Assembly (NCBI GenBank): GCA_016712985.1
Contig: JADJQA010000012.1
Span: 1 to 64,000, forward strand
From: Sulfuritalea sp.
Lineage (GTDB): Bacteria; Pseudomonadota; Gammaproteobacteria; Burkholderiales; Rhodocyclaceae
Direction of reading: 5' to 3'
Length of the DNA: 64,000 bases
The position numbers were made by a program, and so were the translations under genes. The notes under the pieces are model-generated. The model was not told the origin of the DNA. It worked only from the letters and a program-made list of their open reading frames with translations, and did no database searches. The stretch's first letter is position 1. Each line of letters opens with the position of its first letter. Positions 53,253-60,425 of the stretch are shown here, piece after piece.

Positions 53253-54461
53253 TCAGGTGTACTCGGGCTGGAACGCCTGTTCCGGATTCGACACGGGTTT
53301 GTTCCCGCTCCAGTACGGCGACAACTTCCTCAGTTGCGCAATGATCGGCGGCACCGCGGCGATAACCCGGTCGACTTCCTCTTGCGTGTTGTAGCGCGAC
53401 AGCGAAAAGCGGATCGTGCCGTGCGCGGCCGTGTAGGGAATGCCCATGGCACGCATGACGTGCGAGGGTTCGAGCGAACCCGAAGTACAGGCCGAGCCGC
53501 TCGAGGCAGCAATGCCTTCCCTGTTGAGCAGCAGCAGGATGCCTTCGCCCTCGACGTATTCGAAGGCGATGCTGGCGGTGTTCGGCAGGCGGTAGAGCGT
53601 GTCGCCATTGACGAAGGCGTTGGGCACTTTGGCCAGGATGCCGCGCTCCAGCCGGTCGCGCAGGCGCTTGACCACGGTGCTCTCTTCCTCGATGTGTTTC
53701 CGGGCCAGATCGCAGGCAACACCAAGACCGACAATCGAGGCCGAATTCTCGGTGCCGGCACGCCGGCCGCGCTCCTGGTGGCCGCCGCGCAACAGCGGGC
53801 GGAAGCGGGTATTGCGCCGGACATACAGCACACCGATGCCTTTCGGCGCGTGCAGTTTGTGGCCGGAGAGCGAGAGCATGTCGATTTTCGTGGTCTTCAG
53901 ATCGATCGGCAGCTTGCCCACCGCCTGCACCGCGTCGGTATGGAACATGATGCCTTTCTCATGCGCCAGCGCGGCCATTTCCTCGACCGGGAACAGGGTG
54001 CCGGTTTCGTTGTTGGCCCACATCGCGGAGACGATGGCGACGCGGTCATTGAGCAGCGACTTGTACTCGTCGAGGTCGACCCTGCCCTTTTTGTTCACCG
54101 GCAGTTTGTGCAGCACGCAACCGTCTTTCTCCAGGTGCTCGCACAGCGTCAGAATGGCCGGATGTTCAACCACCGTGGTGATGATGGTGCGGCGCTCCGG
54201 GGACGCCTTCAGGGCCGACAGGATCGCCGTCGAGTCGGACTCGGTGCCGCAGGAAGTGAACACGATTTCCGAATCGTGGGCGGCGCCGAGCAGCGTCTGC
54301 ACCTTGACCCGCGCCTCCTTGAGCGCCTTGCCCACCTGTGCGCCGAAGCTGTGGATGGACGAGGCATTGCCGAACTGCTCGGTGAAGAAGGGCAGCATGG
54401 CTTCGACGACGGCAGGATCGCAGGCGGTCGTCGCGTTGTTGTCCATGTAGATCGGCTTCAT
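53253..54461 (-). CDS. nifS: NifS cysteine desulfurase
   Basis: NifS takes sulfur from L-cysteine (PLP-dependent) for nitrogenase Fe-S clusters assembled on NifU. The 402-residue protein has the PLP lysine Lys202 in SGHKLHAPKG, the conserved VEHPAIL (His100) and the persulfide cysteine Cys325 in SSGSACTSG. The short flexible loop is of the NifS (group I) type. Last gene of the iscA-nifU-nifS operon; the gap to nifU (67 bases) holds a small palindrome CCCCGCCTGCGCGGGG. Confidence 0.96.
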   Translation of the reverse strand: MKPIYMDNNATTACDPAVVEAMLPFFTEQFGNASSIHSFGAQVGKALKEARVKVQTLLGAAHDSEIVFTSCGTESDSTAILSALKASPERRTIITTVVEHPAILTLCEHLEKDGCVLHKLPVNKKGRVDLDEYKSLLNDRVAIVSAMWANNETGTLFPVEEMAALAHEKGIMFHTDAVQAVGKLPIDLKTTKIDMLSLSGHKLHAPKGIGVLYVRRNTRFRPLLRGGHQERGRRAGTENSASIVGLGVACDLARKHIEEESTVVKRLRDRLERGILAKVPNAFVNGDTLYRLPNTASIAFEYVEGEGILLLLNREGIAASSGSACTSGSLEPSHVMRAMGIPYTAAHGTIRFSLSRYNTQEEVDRVIAAVPPIIAQLRKLSPYWSGNKPVSNPEQAFQPEYT

Positions 54462-54528
54462 TTGCGGCTCCTCGTGCGGGCGAATGCTGGATCCCCGCCT
54501 GCGCGGGGATGACGGAATCAGCGGCGCT

Positions 54529-55422
54529 CTAATGGTTCGCCATCGCGCCGACCGGCAGCACCTGCACCAGTTCGCCGAGGGCCTCGATCAGCTTCTGCTG
54601 AACACCGGCAAGGGTGGCCGCTTCCATAGAGCATCCCTGGCAGGCGCCGGACAGCGCCACATAGATCTTCTTGCCATCGACCTCGACCAGCGCGACATCG
54701 CCATGGTCGCGCTGCAGCATCGGACGGATGGCTTCCAGCGTGTCTTCGATCTTGCGAATGCGCTGGTAGTTGGTCAGCTTCGGCTTTACCGGAGATGCCG
54801 ATGGCGCCGGCGTGGACTTCAACGATGGATTTGCCTTGGCCTCGTTCGAGTACAGGCGGCCATTCACGGCGATCAGGATGTCCTCGATCTTCTCGTGGCA
54901 GGCCGAGCAGCCGCCGCCGGCCTTGGTGTAGTTGGTGACGTCTTGCATGGTCTTCAGGCCGTTGCCGCGGATGGTCTGCTCGATCATCACGGCATCGATG
55001 GCGAAGCACTTGCAGACCAGGTCGCCTTCTTCGTGCTCGTCGCTCCAGGCCTCGCCGCGGTAGTTGGCCACGGCTGCCTGCAATGCCTCGCGACCCATCA
55101 CCGAGCAGTGCATTTTTTCCGGCGGCAGGCCGTCGAGGTAATCGGCGATGTCCTGGTTGCTGACCAGCAGCGCCTCGTCCACGGTCTTGCCCTTGATGAT
55201 CTCGGTCAGGGCGGAACTCGACGCAATGGCCGAGCCGCAGCCGAAGGTCTGGAAATGCGCGTCCTCGATGATCCCGGTCTCCGGTTGCACCTTCAGCATC
55301 AGGCGCAAGGCATCGCCGCATTTGATCGAGCCGACGTCGCCGATCCCATTGGCGTTTTCCAGCGGCCCGGAGTTGCGCGGGTTGAAGAAGTGCTCGCGGA
55401 CTTTTTCGGAGTAATCCCACAT
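54529..55422 (-). CDS. nifU: NifU Fe-S cluster scaffold
   Basis: A 297-residue modular scaffold. The N-terminal IscU-like domain has Cys35, Cys62 and Cys106 (GSIKCGDA, FGCGSA, KMHCSVM). The central [2Fe-2S] ferredoxin-like domain has CKCFAID and CSACHEKI (about 137-175), and the C-terminal Nfu domain has CQGCSMEAA. It receives sulfur from NifS and builds clusters for nitrogenase proteins. The Thr/Pro/Ala-rich linker before the Nfu domain is normal. 11 bases after iscA. Confidence 0.96.
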   Translation of the reverse strand: MWDYSEKVREHFFNPRNSGPLENANGIGDVGSIKCGDALRLMLKVQPETGIIEDAHFQTFGCGSAIASSSALTEIIKGKTVDEALLVSNQDIADYLDGLPPEKMHCSVMGREALQAAVANYRGEAWSDEHEEGDLVCKCFAIDAVMIEQTIRGNGLKTMQDVTNYTKAGGGCSACHEKIEDILIAVNGRLYSNEAKANPSLKSTPAPSASPVKPKLTNYQRIRKIEDTLEAIRPMLQRDHGDVALVEVDGKKIYVALSGACQGCSMEAATLAGVQQKLIEALGELVQVLPVGAMANH

Positions 55423-55433
55423 GGCCTCGTACC

Positions 55434-55760
55434 CTATGCTGAAAACGACTGGCCGCAGGCGCAGGCGCCCGAGGCATTCGGATTGTTGAACTTGAAGCCG
55501 GTCTGGGTCAGGCTATCGACGAAGTCGACCGTCAATCCCTCCAGCATCGGGCGGCTCATCGGATCCACCAGCAGCGTGGCGCCGGCGCCGATCTCGAACT
55601 CGAAGTCGTCCTCGCCCTTGTCCTGTTCCAGGCGCAGGCCGTACTGCAAACCCGCGCAGCCGCCACCGGAAACGAAGATGCGCAGCCCGACGACCGGGTT
55701 TGCGGCACCCTTGATGAAACGGCTGATGGCTTTGCTTGCAGCGGGAGTCAGGTTAATCAT
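55434..55760 (-). CDS. iscA: Nif-associated IscA/HesB-type iron-sulfur protein
   Basis: A 108-residue A-type Fe-S carrier. Conserved cysteines are in SGGGCAGLQY (near 41) and the C-terminal ASGACACGQSF pair (C-x-C). Placed first in the operon with nifU and nifS, it fits the nif-specific IscA (sometimes called nifIscA). The ATG at 55760 follows AGGAGATT; an in-frame ATG 21 bases upstream is less likely. Confidence 0.9.
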   Translation of the reverse strand: MINLTPAASKAISRFIKGAANPVVGLRIFVSGGGCAGLQYGLRLEQDKGEDDFEFEIGAGATLLVDPMSRPMLEGLTVDFVDSLTQTGFKFNNPNASGACACGQSFSA

Positions 55761-55808
55761 GGCAATCTCCTGGGAGGGCAAAAATCAGCCGGCTACGAAG
55801 TCACTGGG

Positions 55809-55902
55809 GACTATCGAGCGAAGCGAGCTGACTAGAAGCCTCCCCGCGAGGGGAGGATGGGAGGGGCGGGCCTTCAATTCGCCTTTCGCGTGTTTCATCA
55901 TG
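55809..55902 (-). repeat. Dispersed repeat, copy 3, in the nif operon leader
   Basis: GGACTATCGAGCGAAGCGAG, CCTCCCCGCGAGGGGAGG, GGGAGGGGCGGGCCTTCAAT and GTGTTTCATCATG, inverted relative to copy 1. It lies between the sigma-54 promoter and iscA, so it is transcribed into the operon leader. Confidence 0.75.
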
Positions 55903-55975
55903 AGGGGAACAGAGATCCGCATAAAAGTTAGGGGACGAACGGGGCGGTGAGATGAACCGCTACAGGCCCTTCTCC

Positions 55976-55990
55976 GCAAGCCCCGTGCCA
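55976..55990 (-). promoter_or_regulatory. Sigma-54 promoter of iscA-nifU-nifS
   Basis: On the minus strand TGGCACGGGGCTTGC: -24 TGGCAC (55990-55985), five bases, -12 TTGC (55979-55976), an exact fit to the RpoN consensus. The leader to iscA is about 205 bases and contains repeat copy 3. Confidence 0.85.
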
Positions 55991-56042
55991 TGATTCCAAG
56001 TGCTTGAATCTTCGACATTCGGAACAGACCGCGCGCCACGCT

Positions 56043-56058
56043 TGTCGCAAAGGCGACA
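56043..56058 (-). promoter_or_regulatory. NifA upstream activator site for iscA-nifU-nifS
   Basis: TGT-N10-ACA (TGTCGCAAAGGCGACA), with a near-palindromic interior, 53 bases upstream of the -24 box. This matches the NifA site consensus. Confidence 0.75.
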
Positions 56059-56157
56059 GCGGCCGCTACGGCGAGCAGACGAAGACATGTTTCTGCGGTC
56101 CCGGCATACGGGAAGTTCAGAGGCTGTGAAACAATTGGCACCAGCCACTCCAGCCGT

Positions 56158-56250
56158 CATTCCGGCGCAAGCCGGAATCCAGTGCGTACCGCTGATATCC
56201 ATGAAAACAATCGGATAGACGAACTGGACCCCGGCCTTCGCCGGGGTGAC
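56158..56250. repeat. REP-like palindromes upstream of the NifA site
   Basis: ATTCCGGCGCAAGCCGGAAT (56159-56178) and ACCCCGGCCTTCGCCGGGGT (near 56228-56247), the same classes as at 23563-23660. Confidence 0.65.
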
Positions 56251-56290
56251 GAGCGCAGAAATCGAGTCGTGACGAATTTTTCACAAGCTC

Positions 56291-56575
56291 TCAGGCCGCG
56301 ACGAAGGTGAAGCATCCCTTCGGGCAGGTACGGCCGCACGCGCCGCAGCCGGTACAGTCGCCGGGGTTCTTGACGATCATCATCGCCTTGGCATCCTCGT
56401 CGTCCCAATCGTCCTCATCGACCTCGTCATCCTCGCCACGATCGATCAGGGTCAGCACGTCGCGCACGCAAACCTTGTAGCAGCGGCCGCAACCGATGCA
56501 TTTCTTGGAGTCGATCGAATCGGCGTAAGTGGGCGTGTAGGGGGTTCCGTCGCGGGTGACGACTATAGCGCTCAT
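56291..56575 (-). CDS. fdxB: Nif-specific ferredoxin III (FdxB)
   Basis: A 94-residue 2[4Fe-4S] ferredoxin. First cluster cysteines 26, 29, 32, 36 (CIGCGRCYKVC), second cluster cysteines 74, 77, 80, 84 (CTGCGACGRTC) with an extra Cys88, separated by a highly acidic linker (EDDEVDEDDWDDEDA). This arrangement is that of the ferredoxin encoded in nif operons of Proteobacteria and probably serves electron transfer in cofactor assembly. 12 bases after the CCE_0567 gene; last of the nifN operon. Confidence 0.92.
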   Translation of the reverse strand: MSAIVVTRDGTPYTPTYADSIDSKKCIGCGRCYKVCVRDVLTLIDRGEDDEVDEDDWDDEDAKAMMIVKNPGDCTGCGACGRTCPKGCFTFVAA

Positions 56576-56587
56576 GCTGCATCCTTT

Positions 56588-56797
56588 CTATGATAAGTGC
56601 ATTGAATTCAGTTTGGCAGTGGCGTCGGCCCAGGCCTTGCAGGCGGCATAGGCAGACTGGGCGATGCCGGGTATTTCTTCGTAGCCGGCCGGCAGCCGCT
56701 CCTCGACCAGATCGTGAAGCTGCGCCGCCCGTTCGCCGGCGATGCGTTTCAGCCTCTTCACTTCCTTGTCCAGATTCTTCAGTTCTTCGTCGGTCAT
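56588..56797 (-). CDS. CCE_0567-family nif-associated protein
   Basis: A 69-residue helical protein. EELKNLDKEVKRLKRIAGER near the start and LPAGYEEIPGIAQSAYAAC in the middle are typical of the small CCE_0567 (DUF683) metalloprotein found with nitrogenase genes. Role unknown; thought to bind metal as a helical hairpin. Located between the DUF269 gene and fdxB. Confidence 0.85.
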   Translation of the reverse strand: MTDEELKNLDKEVKRLKRIAGERAAQLHDLVEERLPAGYEEIPGIAQSAYAACKAWADATAKLNSMHLS

Positions 56798-56811
56798 CCT
56801 TGCCTCCAGTC

Positions 56812-56880
56812 AATCCGGGCGGGCAAGCCCGCTCATCTCAGTCACCCCCTTCCTCGGGAAGGGGGTCGGGGGGATGGCTA
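56812..56880. repeat. REP-like palindrome between DUF269 and CCE_0567 genes
   Basis: CACCCCCTTCCTCGGGAAGGGGGT (about 56841-56864) resembles the palindrome between potB and potC (32405-32430). Confidence 0.55.
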
Positions 56881-56890
56881 TTTCATTGGG

Positions 56891-56943
56891 CCCGACGTGG
56901 CTGGACTCTGGGAGCGAAGCTCCTAGAGTCCAGCCACGTCGGG
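56891..56943 (-). repeat. Long perfect hairpin at the 3' end of the DUF269 gene
   Basis: Arms CCCGACGTGGCTGGACTCT (56891-56909) and AGAGTCCAGCCACGTCGGG (56925-56943) are exact reverse complements; inside them GGGAGCGAAGCTCCT pairs further with one mismatch. One arm is the last codons and stop of the DUF269 gene. There is no U-run. Confidence 0.8.
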
Positions 56944-57402
56944 ATGCTTGCCGACGAGTTCCAGGGCCACCGAAAGGAACTTGTCGGCCTCGGTCTTCAT
57001 CTTCGACAGGCTGTCGAAGCCGAAGCGATGCACATCGCGCAGGGTGCGATCCATGACCACCAGCTTGCCCACCACGATCAGGGCGCGACCGAAGCCTTCG
57101 TGGGTCAGTTGCACGAAGGGCGCAGCCATCAGGCCGCACTCCTTTTCGATCAGCACCGCGATCGCGTTATGGAAGGCCTTGACTCGCGCAATGATCTGCT
57201 CGTCCGGATCGCCGATGACCGGGATCTCGCGCTTTCTCTCTTTGGTCAGCACGTAGCCGTCGAGTATCTGCGGCAGCGGCTTGCCATCCCATTGGCCGTA
57301 GCTGTCCAGCGCGCGTGTCTGGCGCAGCATTTCCTTGATGAAATCGGTCTGGTAAATCGGATCGTCGGCGGTTTCGGCGGCGAGGATGGCGACAGCGGTC
57401 AT
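56923..57402 (-). CDS. NifX-associated nitrogen fixation protein (DUF269)
   Basis: A 159-residue helical protein of the DUF269 family, nearly always found just after nifX. Motifs are DPIYQTDFIKEMLRQTRALD (about 15-34), GYVLTKERKREIPVIGDPDE and RDVHRFGFDSLSKM near 120. Function is unresolved, probably in nitrogenase cofactor or Fe-S maturation. It overlaps the rseC-like gene by 4 bases. Confidence 0.92.
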   Translation of the reverse strand: MTAVAILAAETADDPIYQTDFIKEMLRQTRALDSYGQWDGKPLPQILDGYVLTKERKREIPVIGDPDEQIIARVKAFHNAIAVLIEKECGLMAAPFVQLTHEGFGRALIVVGKLVVMDRTLRDVHRFGFDSLSKMKTEADKFLSVALELVGKHPDVAGL

Positions 57403-57818
57403 AGGGATGCTCCTTGAGATGATCGGGTTTGACAGGCGCTGATGCCGAAGCCGGAGGCGTGGCGCGTCGAAATGCGCAGGCAGACCAGGCCAAAGGCCAG
57501 TCCGAGCGCCGCACCGAGCGCCGCCAGGGCATCGCCGCCAGCGGCCAGCAGCACGGATCCGAGCAGCGTGCTTAGCGCCGGCAGCAGATAGGCCAGCAGG
57601 GCGCCGCGATTCAGATCCGATTCGGGCAATTGCAGCGAAACCATGTCACCGGCCCTGACATCCGTTGGCGCGGCGACACGGATCAGGCGCGCAGGTGCGC
57701 CGCCGCAGGCCGCCTGCGCACCGCAACTGCCGCAGGCGGCAGGCGCTTCGATGCGCAGTTCGGCGATGCCGTCGTGCAGGGACAGCACACTGGCAGTGGC
57801 ATGCAGCATGCGCGCCAT
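57399..57818 (-). CDS. RseC/MucC-family membrane protein in the nif operon
   Basis: A 139-residue protein with an N-terminal Cys-rich patch (CGSCGAQAACGG, about 31-42), a beta-rich part (AGDMVSLQLPES) and two hydrophobic helices (ALLAYLLPALSTLLGSVLLA and following). This is the RseC/RsxC-associated MucC family, linked to Rnf-type electron transport and SoxR reduction. In a nif operon it may assist electron delivery. Its ATG overlaps the nifX TGA (ATGATGA region), so 57821 is an alternative start. Confidence 0.8.
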   Translation of the reverse strand: MARMLHATASVLSLHDGIAELRIEAPAACGSCGAQAACGGAPARLIRVAAPTDVRAGDMVSLQLPESDLNRGALLAYLLPALSTLLGSVLLAAGGDALAALGAALGLAFGLVCLRISTRHASGFGISACQTRSSQGASL

Positions 57819-58342
57819 CATTCTTCCCAGCCGTCGGCGGCCATGCGCTCGAAACGCGAGGCGTCGTCCTGCTTGCGCAGCGCCTTGTCGACCCAAGGGA
57901 TGCCGCCTTCCCGGATGGCGCGGCTGATCTGCTTCAACAGGGGTTCGATCGCGCCACCGTCATCGAGGCGGATCGGCTGAATCCCGGCGGCCAGCAACTG
58001 CTTCACCGCGGAGGCGCCCACGGCAAGGCAATACACGGCGGCGCAGCCGTCGAGCGTGGCGATCCTGGCGGGCAGCCTGGTCTCGTTGCCGTCCATGGCC
58101 TCCGGCGGGAACTCGGCCACTTCGACCAACTGGGCGCGTTCGCCGTCGAGGGCGAAAATCGCGAATCCTTCCGCGGCGCCGAAGTGCTGGTTGACCGTGG
58201 CGCGGTCGTCGCTGGCGAAGGCTACCCTGAGCATGTTCGGCGCATTCCTAGTGGCGGACCAGACCAGCGCCAGACGCCGGCCCGTTTTCCGCATCCCGGG
58301 TGCTGCCGGCGCGGAAAATCGATCGATGGACAGGGATGTCAT
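57818..58342 (-). CDS. nifX: NifX, nitrogenase cofactor-binding protein
   Basis: NifX carries FeMo-co precursors (NifB-co, VK-cluster) between assembly proteins. The conserved core is MLRVAFASDDRATVNQHFGA, followed by VAEFPPEAMDGNETRLPARI and CAAVYCLAVGASAVKQLLAAG. Three in-frame ATGs are possible: 58342 (174 residues, with AGGGGA upstream), 58294 (whose TGRRLALV resembles known NifX N-termini), and 58234 (138 residues, directly after the nifN stop). The first two overlap the end of nifN by 95 and 47 bases. Confidence 0.88.
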   Translation of the reverse strand: MTSLSIDRFSAPAAPGMRKTGRRLALVWSATRNAPNMLRVAFASDDRATVNQHFGAAEGFAIFALDGERAQLVEVAEFPPEAMDGNETRLPARIATLDGCAAVYCLAVGASAVKQLLAAGIQPIRLDDGGAIEPLLKQISRAIREGGIPWVDKALRKQDDASRFERMAADGWEE

Positions 58343-59726
58343 GGTGGTTCCCCTGGAAAAGATTGGCGACATCGAACAAGGCCTGGCGCGCGCCGCGATA
58401 GCCGACCCAGGTTCGCGCATAGCCGCCGACCCAGTCGTACTGCGGAAAGCCCGCTCGCAGCAGCGGGATTTGCAGACGCTCGGCCGCCGGCGCGGCGTGG
58501 GAGTTGCAGACAATGAGCTGTGGGCGATGCGCCAGCGCGCCGCGTTCGAGGTCTTCCAGATCGCCGATGCGCACGGATTCGGCGGGCATGTCCTTGAGTA
58601 CCTCGGCACGCGCCGGGGCAACGGCGACCACGACCTCGGCGCCGACGCCGACGAGAAACTGGCCGAGCGCGACCAGCAGATCGGGGTCGGCGGCGAGACC
58701 GACGCGCAGGAAGCCGGTCATGAAGTGGGTATCCACCATCGCGTCCTGCAGTTGCGCGCGCTGCCGGTCGATCTTCGCCGGCACCGGTTGGCCGGAAATC
58801 TGCGTCAGCACCATCGTGAAGGCGTCGCAGGCATCGATTCCCAGCAGGTGGTCGAAGCGGAAATCCGGAACGCCAGTGCGTTGCTTCAGCAAGTCGGCCG
58901 CCTTGTGCAGGGAACGGCCGATGACCAGGGTCGCCGCCGCTTTGCCCATGCTGGCGATTTCATTCTTCGGCGTGCCACCCAGTGTCAGGGGCGTGTTCTC
59001 GGCTTCGACCAGATGACCGTCGAGCGAATCGCCGATGTCGGGCAGCATCACCGGATGCAAGCCAAAGGCTTCGATCCATTCCCGGATCGCCTCGGTATCC
59101 CCCGGGGTCAGCATCGAGCCGCAGAGCACGTTGACCTGCCCTTTGCGCCGTCCCACCACCCCCACCCTCGCTCCCTCCCCCGCAGGGAGAGGGAAGCTGA
59201 TTGCTCCTTCTCCCCCTGGGAGAAGGTCGGGATGAGGGCTGGCCGACTCCTGCACCATCACATCGATGATCGCCTCCAGCGCCAGCGCAAAGCCGGATTC
59301 GAGGCAGCCCGAAAAGTCCGGCGTATTCACCGGCACCACGGCGGTCGCGGCGAACTGCGGATACTCTGCGCGGAATTCCCGCACCAGACGTTTGATATCC
59401 ACGCCCTGGGTTTCCGAAAGTCCCGTGGTGGGCAGGCCGATCACGTCCGGGTGGTTCTTCTCGCAAATCACCCGCAGGCCTTCGATCACATTTTCATCGG
59501 CGCTCATGATCGACGACATCTGGTCCATGGCGGTGGTTTGCAGCGGAATCGGCTCGCGGAAATGGCGCACGAAGAACACCTTGCCGAAGGCCGTGCAACC
59601 CTGCGAGCCATGCAGCATGGGTATGCTGTTGTTCAGGCCGAGGAAGGCCAGCGCCGCGCCGATGGGCTGGCTGGCCTTCAGCGGATTCACCGCCAGGGGT
59701 TTCGTGCGTTTGAGGATTTCAGCCAT
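58248..59726 (-). CDS. nifN: NifN, FeMo-cofactor scaffold subunit, with in-frame repeat insertion
   Basis: NifN pairs with NifE to form the scaffold on which NifB-co becomes FeMo-co. The N-terminus MAEILKRTKPLAVNPLKASQ, GSQGCTAFGKVFFVRHFREP (cluster-binding Cys) and TTGLSETQGVDIKRLVREF are diagnostic. After DVMVQESAS an extra about 32 residues (PHPDLLPGGEGAISFPLPAG and onward) precede KGQVNVLCGSMLTPGD; their DNA (59152-59246) consists of two REP-like palindromes. The frame is kept. 492 residues against the usual about 450. Start 59726 is set by homology; a sigma-54 promoter lies 40 bases upstream. nifE is not adjacent. Confidence 0.93.
   Translation of the reverse strand: MAEILKRTKPLAVNPLKASQPIGAALAFLGLNNSIPMLHGSQGCTAFGKVFFVRHFREPIPLQTTAMDQMSSIMSADENVIEGLRVICEKNHPDVIGLPTTGLSETQGVDIKRLVREFRAEYPQFAATAVVPVNTPDFSGCLESGFALALEAIIDVMVQESASPHPDLLPGGEGAISFPLPAGEGARVGVVGRRKGQVNVLCGSMLTPGDTEAIREWIEAFGLHPVMLPDIGDSLDGHLVEAENTPLTLGGTPKNEIASMGKAAATLVIGRSLHKAADLLKQRTGVPDFRFDHLLGIDACDAFTMVLTQISGQPVPAKIDRQRAQLQDAMVDTHFMTGFLRVGLAADPDLLVALGQFLVGVGAEVVVAVAPARAEVLKDMPAESVRIGDLEDLERGALAHRPQLIVCNSHAAPAAERLQIPLLRAGFPQYDWVGGYARTWVGYRGARQALFDVANLFQGNHHDIPVHRSIFRAGSTRDAENGPASGAGLVRH
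59152..59246. repeat. REP-like insertion inside nifN
   Basis: Two hairpins in tandem: CTCCCTCCCCCGCAGGGAGA (about 59170-59190) and CCTTCTCCCCCTGGGAGAAGG (59206-59226). It adds about 32 codons without breaking the frame. Confidence 0.8.
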
Positions 59727-59765
59727 GACCAGACTGTCGAGAAGGACTTGTATGGTCAGTATTCC

Positions 59766-59780
59766 GCAAGGCGCGTGCCA
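59766..59780 (-). promoter_or_regulatory. Sigma-54 promoter of the nifN operon
   Basis: On the minus strand TGGCACGCGCCTTGC: -24 TGGCAC (59780-59775), five bases, -12 TTGC (59769-59766). It lies 40 bases before the nifN ATG. Confidence 0.85.
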
Positions 59781-59823
59781 AGATGCATCTCGCAATGATT
59801 CAGATGCTTAGGGTCTGTTGTTG

Positions 59824-59839
59824 TGTCAGGAAGCCTACA
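59824..59839 (-). promoter_or_regulatory. NifA upstream activator site for nifN
   Basis: TGT-N10-ACA (minus strand TGTAGGCTTCCTGACA), 44 bases upstream of the -24 box, as for the other nif operon. Confidence 0.75.
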
Positions 59840-59851
59840 AAGCACGTCGCA

Positions 59852-60262
59852 ATGGCAGAGTGGAAACACTGCCGCGTTGCCGGCCGCGTGGTGGGCATGG
59901 CCAATGCGCTGATCGGCATCAGTACCGCCGAGGGCGGCCCGGTGCTGATCCTCGAAGACGTGATCCTCGCTGCCGGCCATCGCGGCAATGGCCATGGCCG
60001 GCAGTTGGTCGAGCACGCACTGCGCTGGGCCGCGAGCGAGGGCATGAGCCGCGTCACGCTGCTGGCCGACAGGGACAATGCGGCCGCGCTGGCTTTCTAC
60101 CAACGGCTCGGCTTCGGGGAGTCGGCGATGGTGGTACGGCGCCGCCGAATCACCGGGGCGAATGCCCCCCGCCTTGATTGCGGCGGCATCACGCTCGGGT
60201 GGTGCCCGACGCCAATTGACCGTTATGCGGGACTCTGCTTAACGCCCATCAGGAGGCGCTGA
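59852..60262 (+). CDS. GNAT-family acetyltransferase, probably N-terminally truncated
   Basis: A 136-residue protein with the acetyl-CoA-binding core LEDVILAAGHRGNGHGRQLV (motif A, R/Q-x-x-G-x-G/A) and AALAFYQRLGFGES (motif B). Standard GNAT proteins have about 40 more residues before GRVVGMANALIG; here the frame begins only 12 bases after the NifA site, so the first beta-strands are missing. The C-terminal about 40 residues (GANAPRLDCGGITLGW) are not typical. Possibly a pseudogene cut by the nif rearrangement. Confidence 0.6.
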   Translation: MAEWKHCRVAGRVVGMANALIGISTAEGGPVLILEDVILAAGHRGNGHGRQLVEHALRWAASEGMSRVTLLADRDNAAALAFYQRLGFGESAMVVRRRRITGANAPRLDCGGITLGWCPTPIDRYAGLCLTPIRRR

Positions 60263-60425
60263 CGCGGCAAGGGAATTGCGGCCCGGGGTGGCTGGACCAT
60301 GGTCGACAGCCGACGTTCATGCACAAGTGTGCTATCACTTCCGGTCGCCCTGGCGGGCCACGTGGTTCGCATCGGATCGGGACAAATCCGCGATAATCAT
60401 CGCAATTGGGTTTCCAAAATGACAA

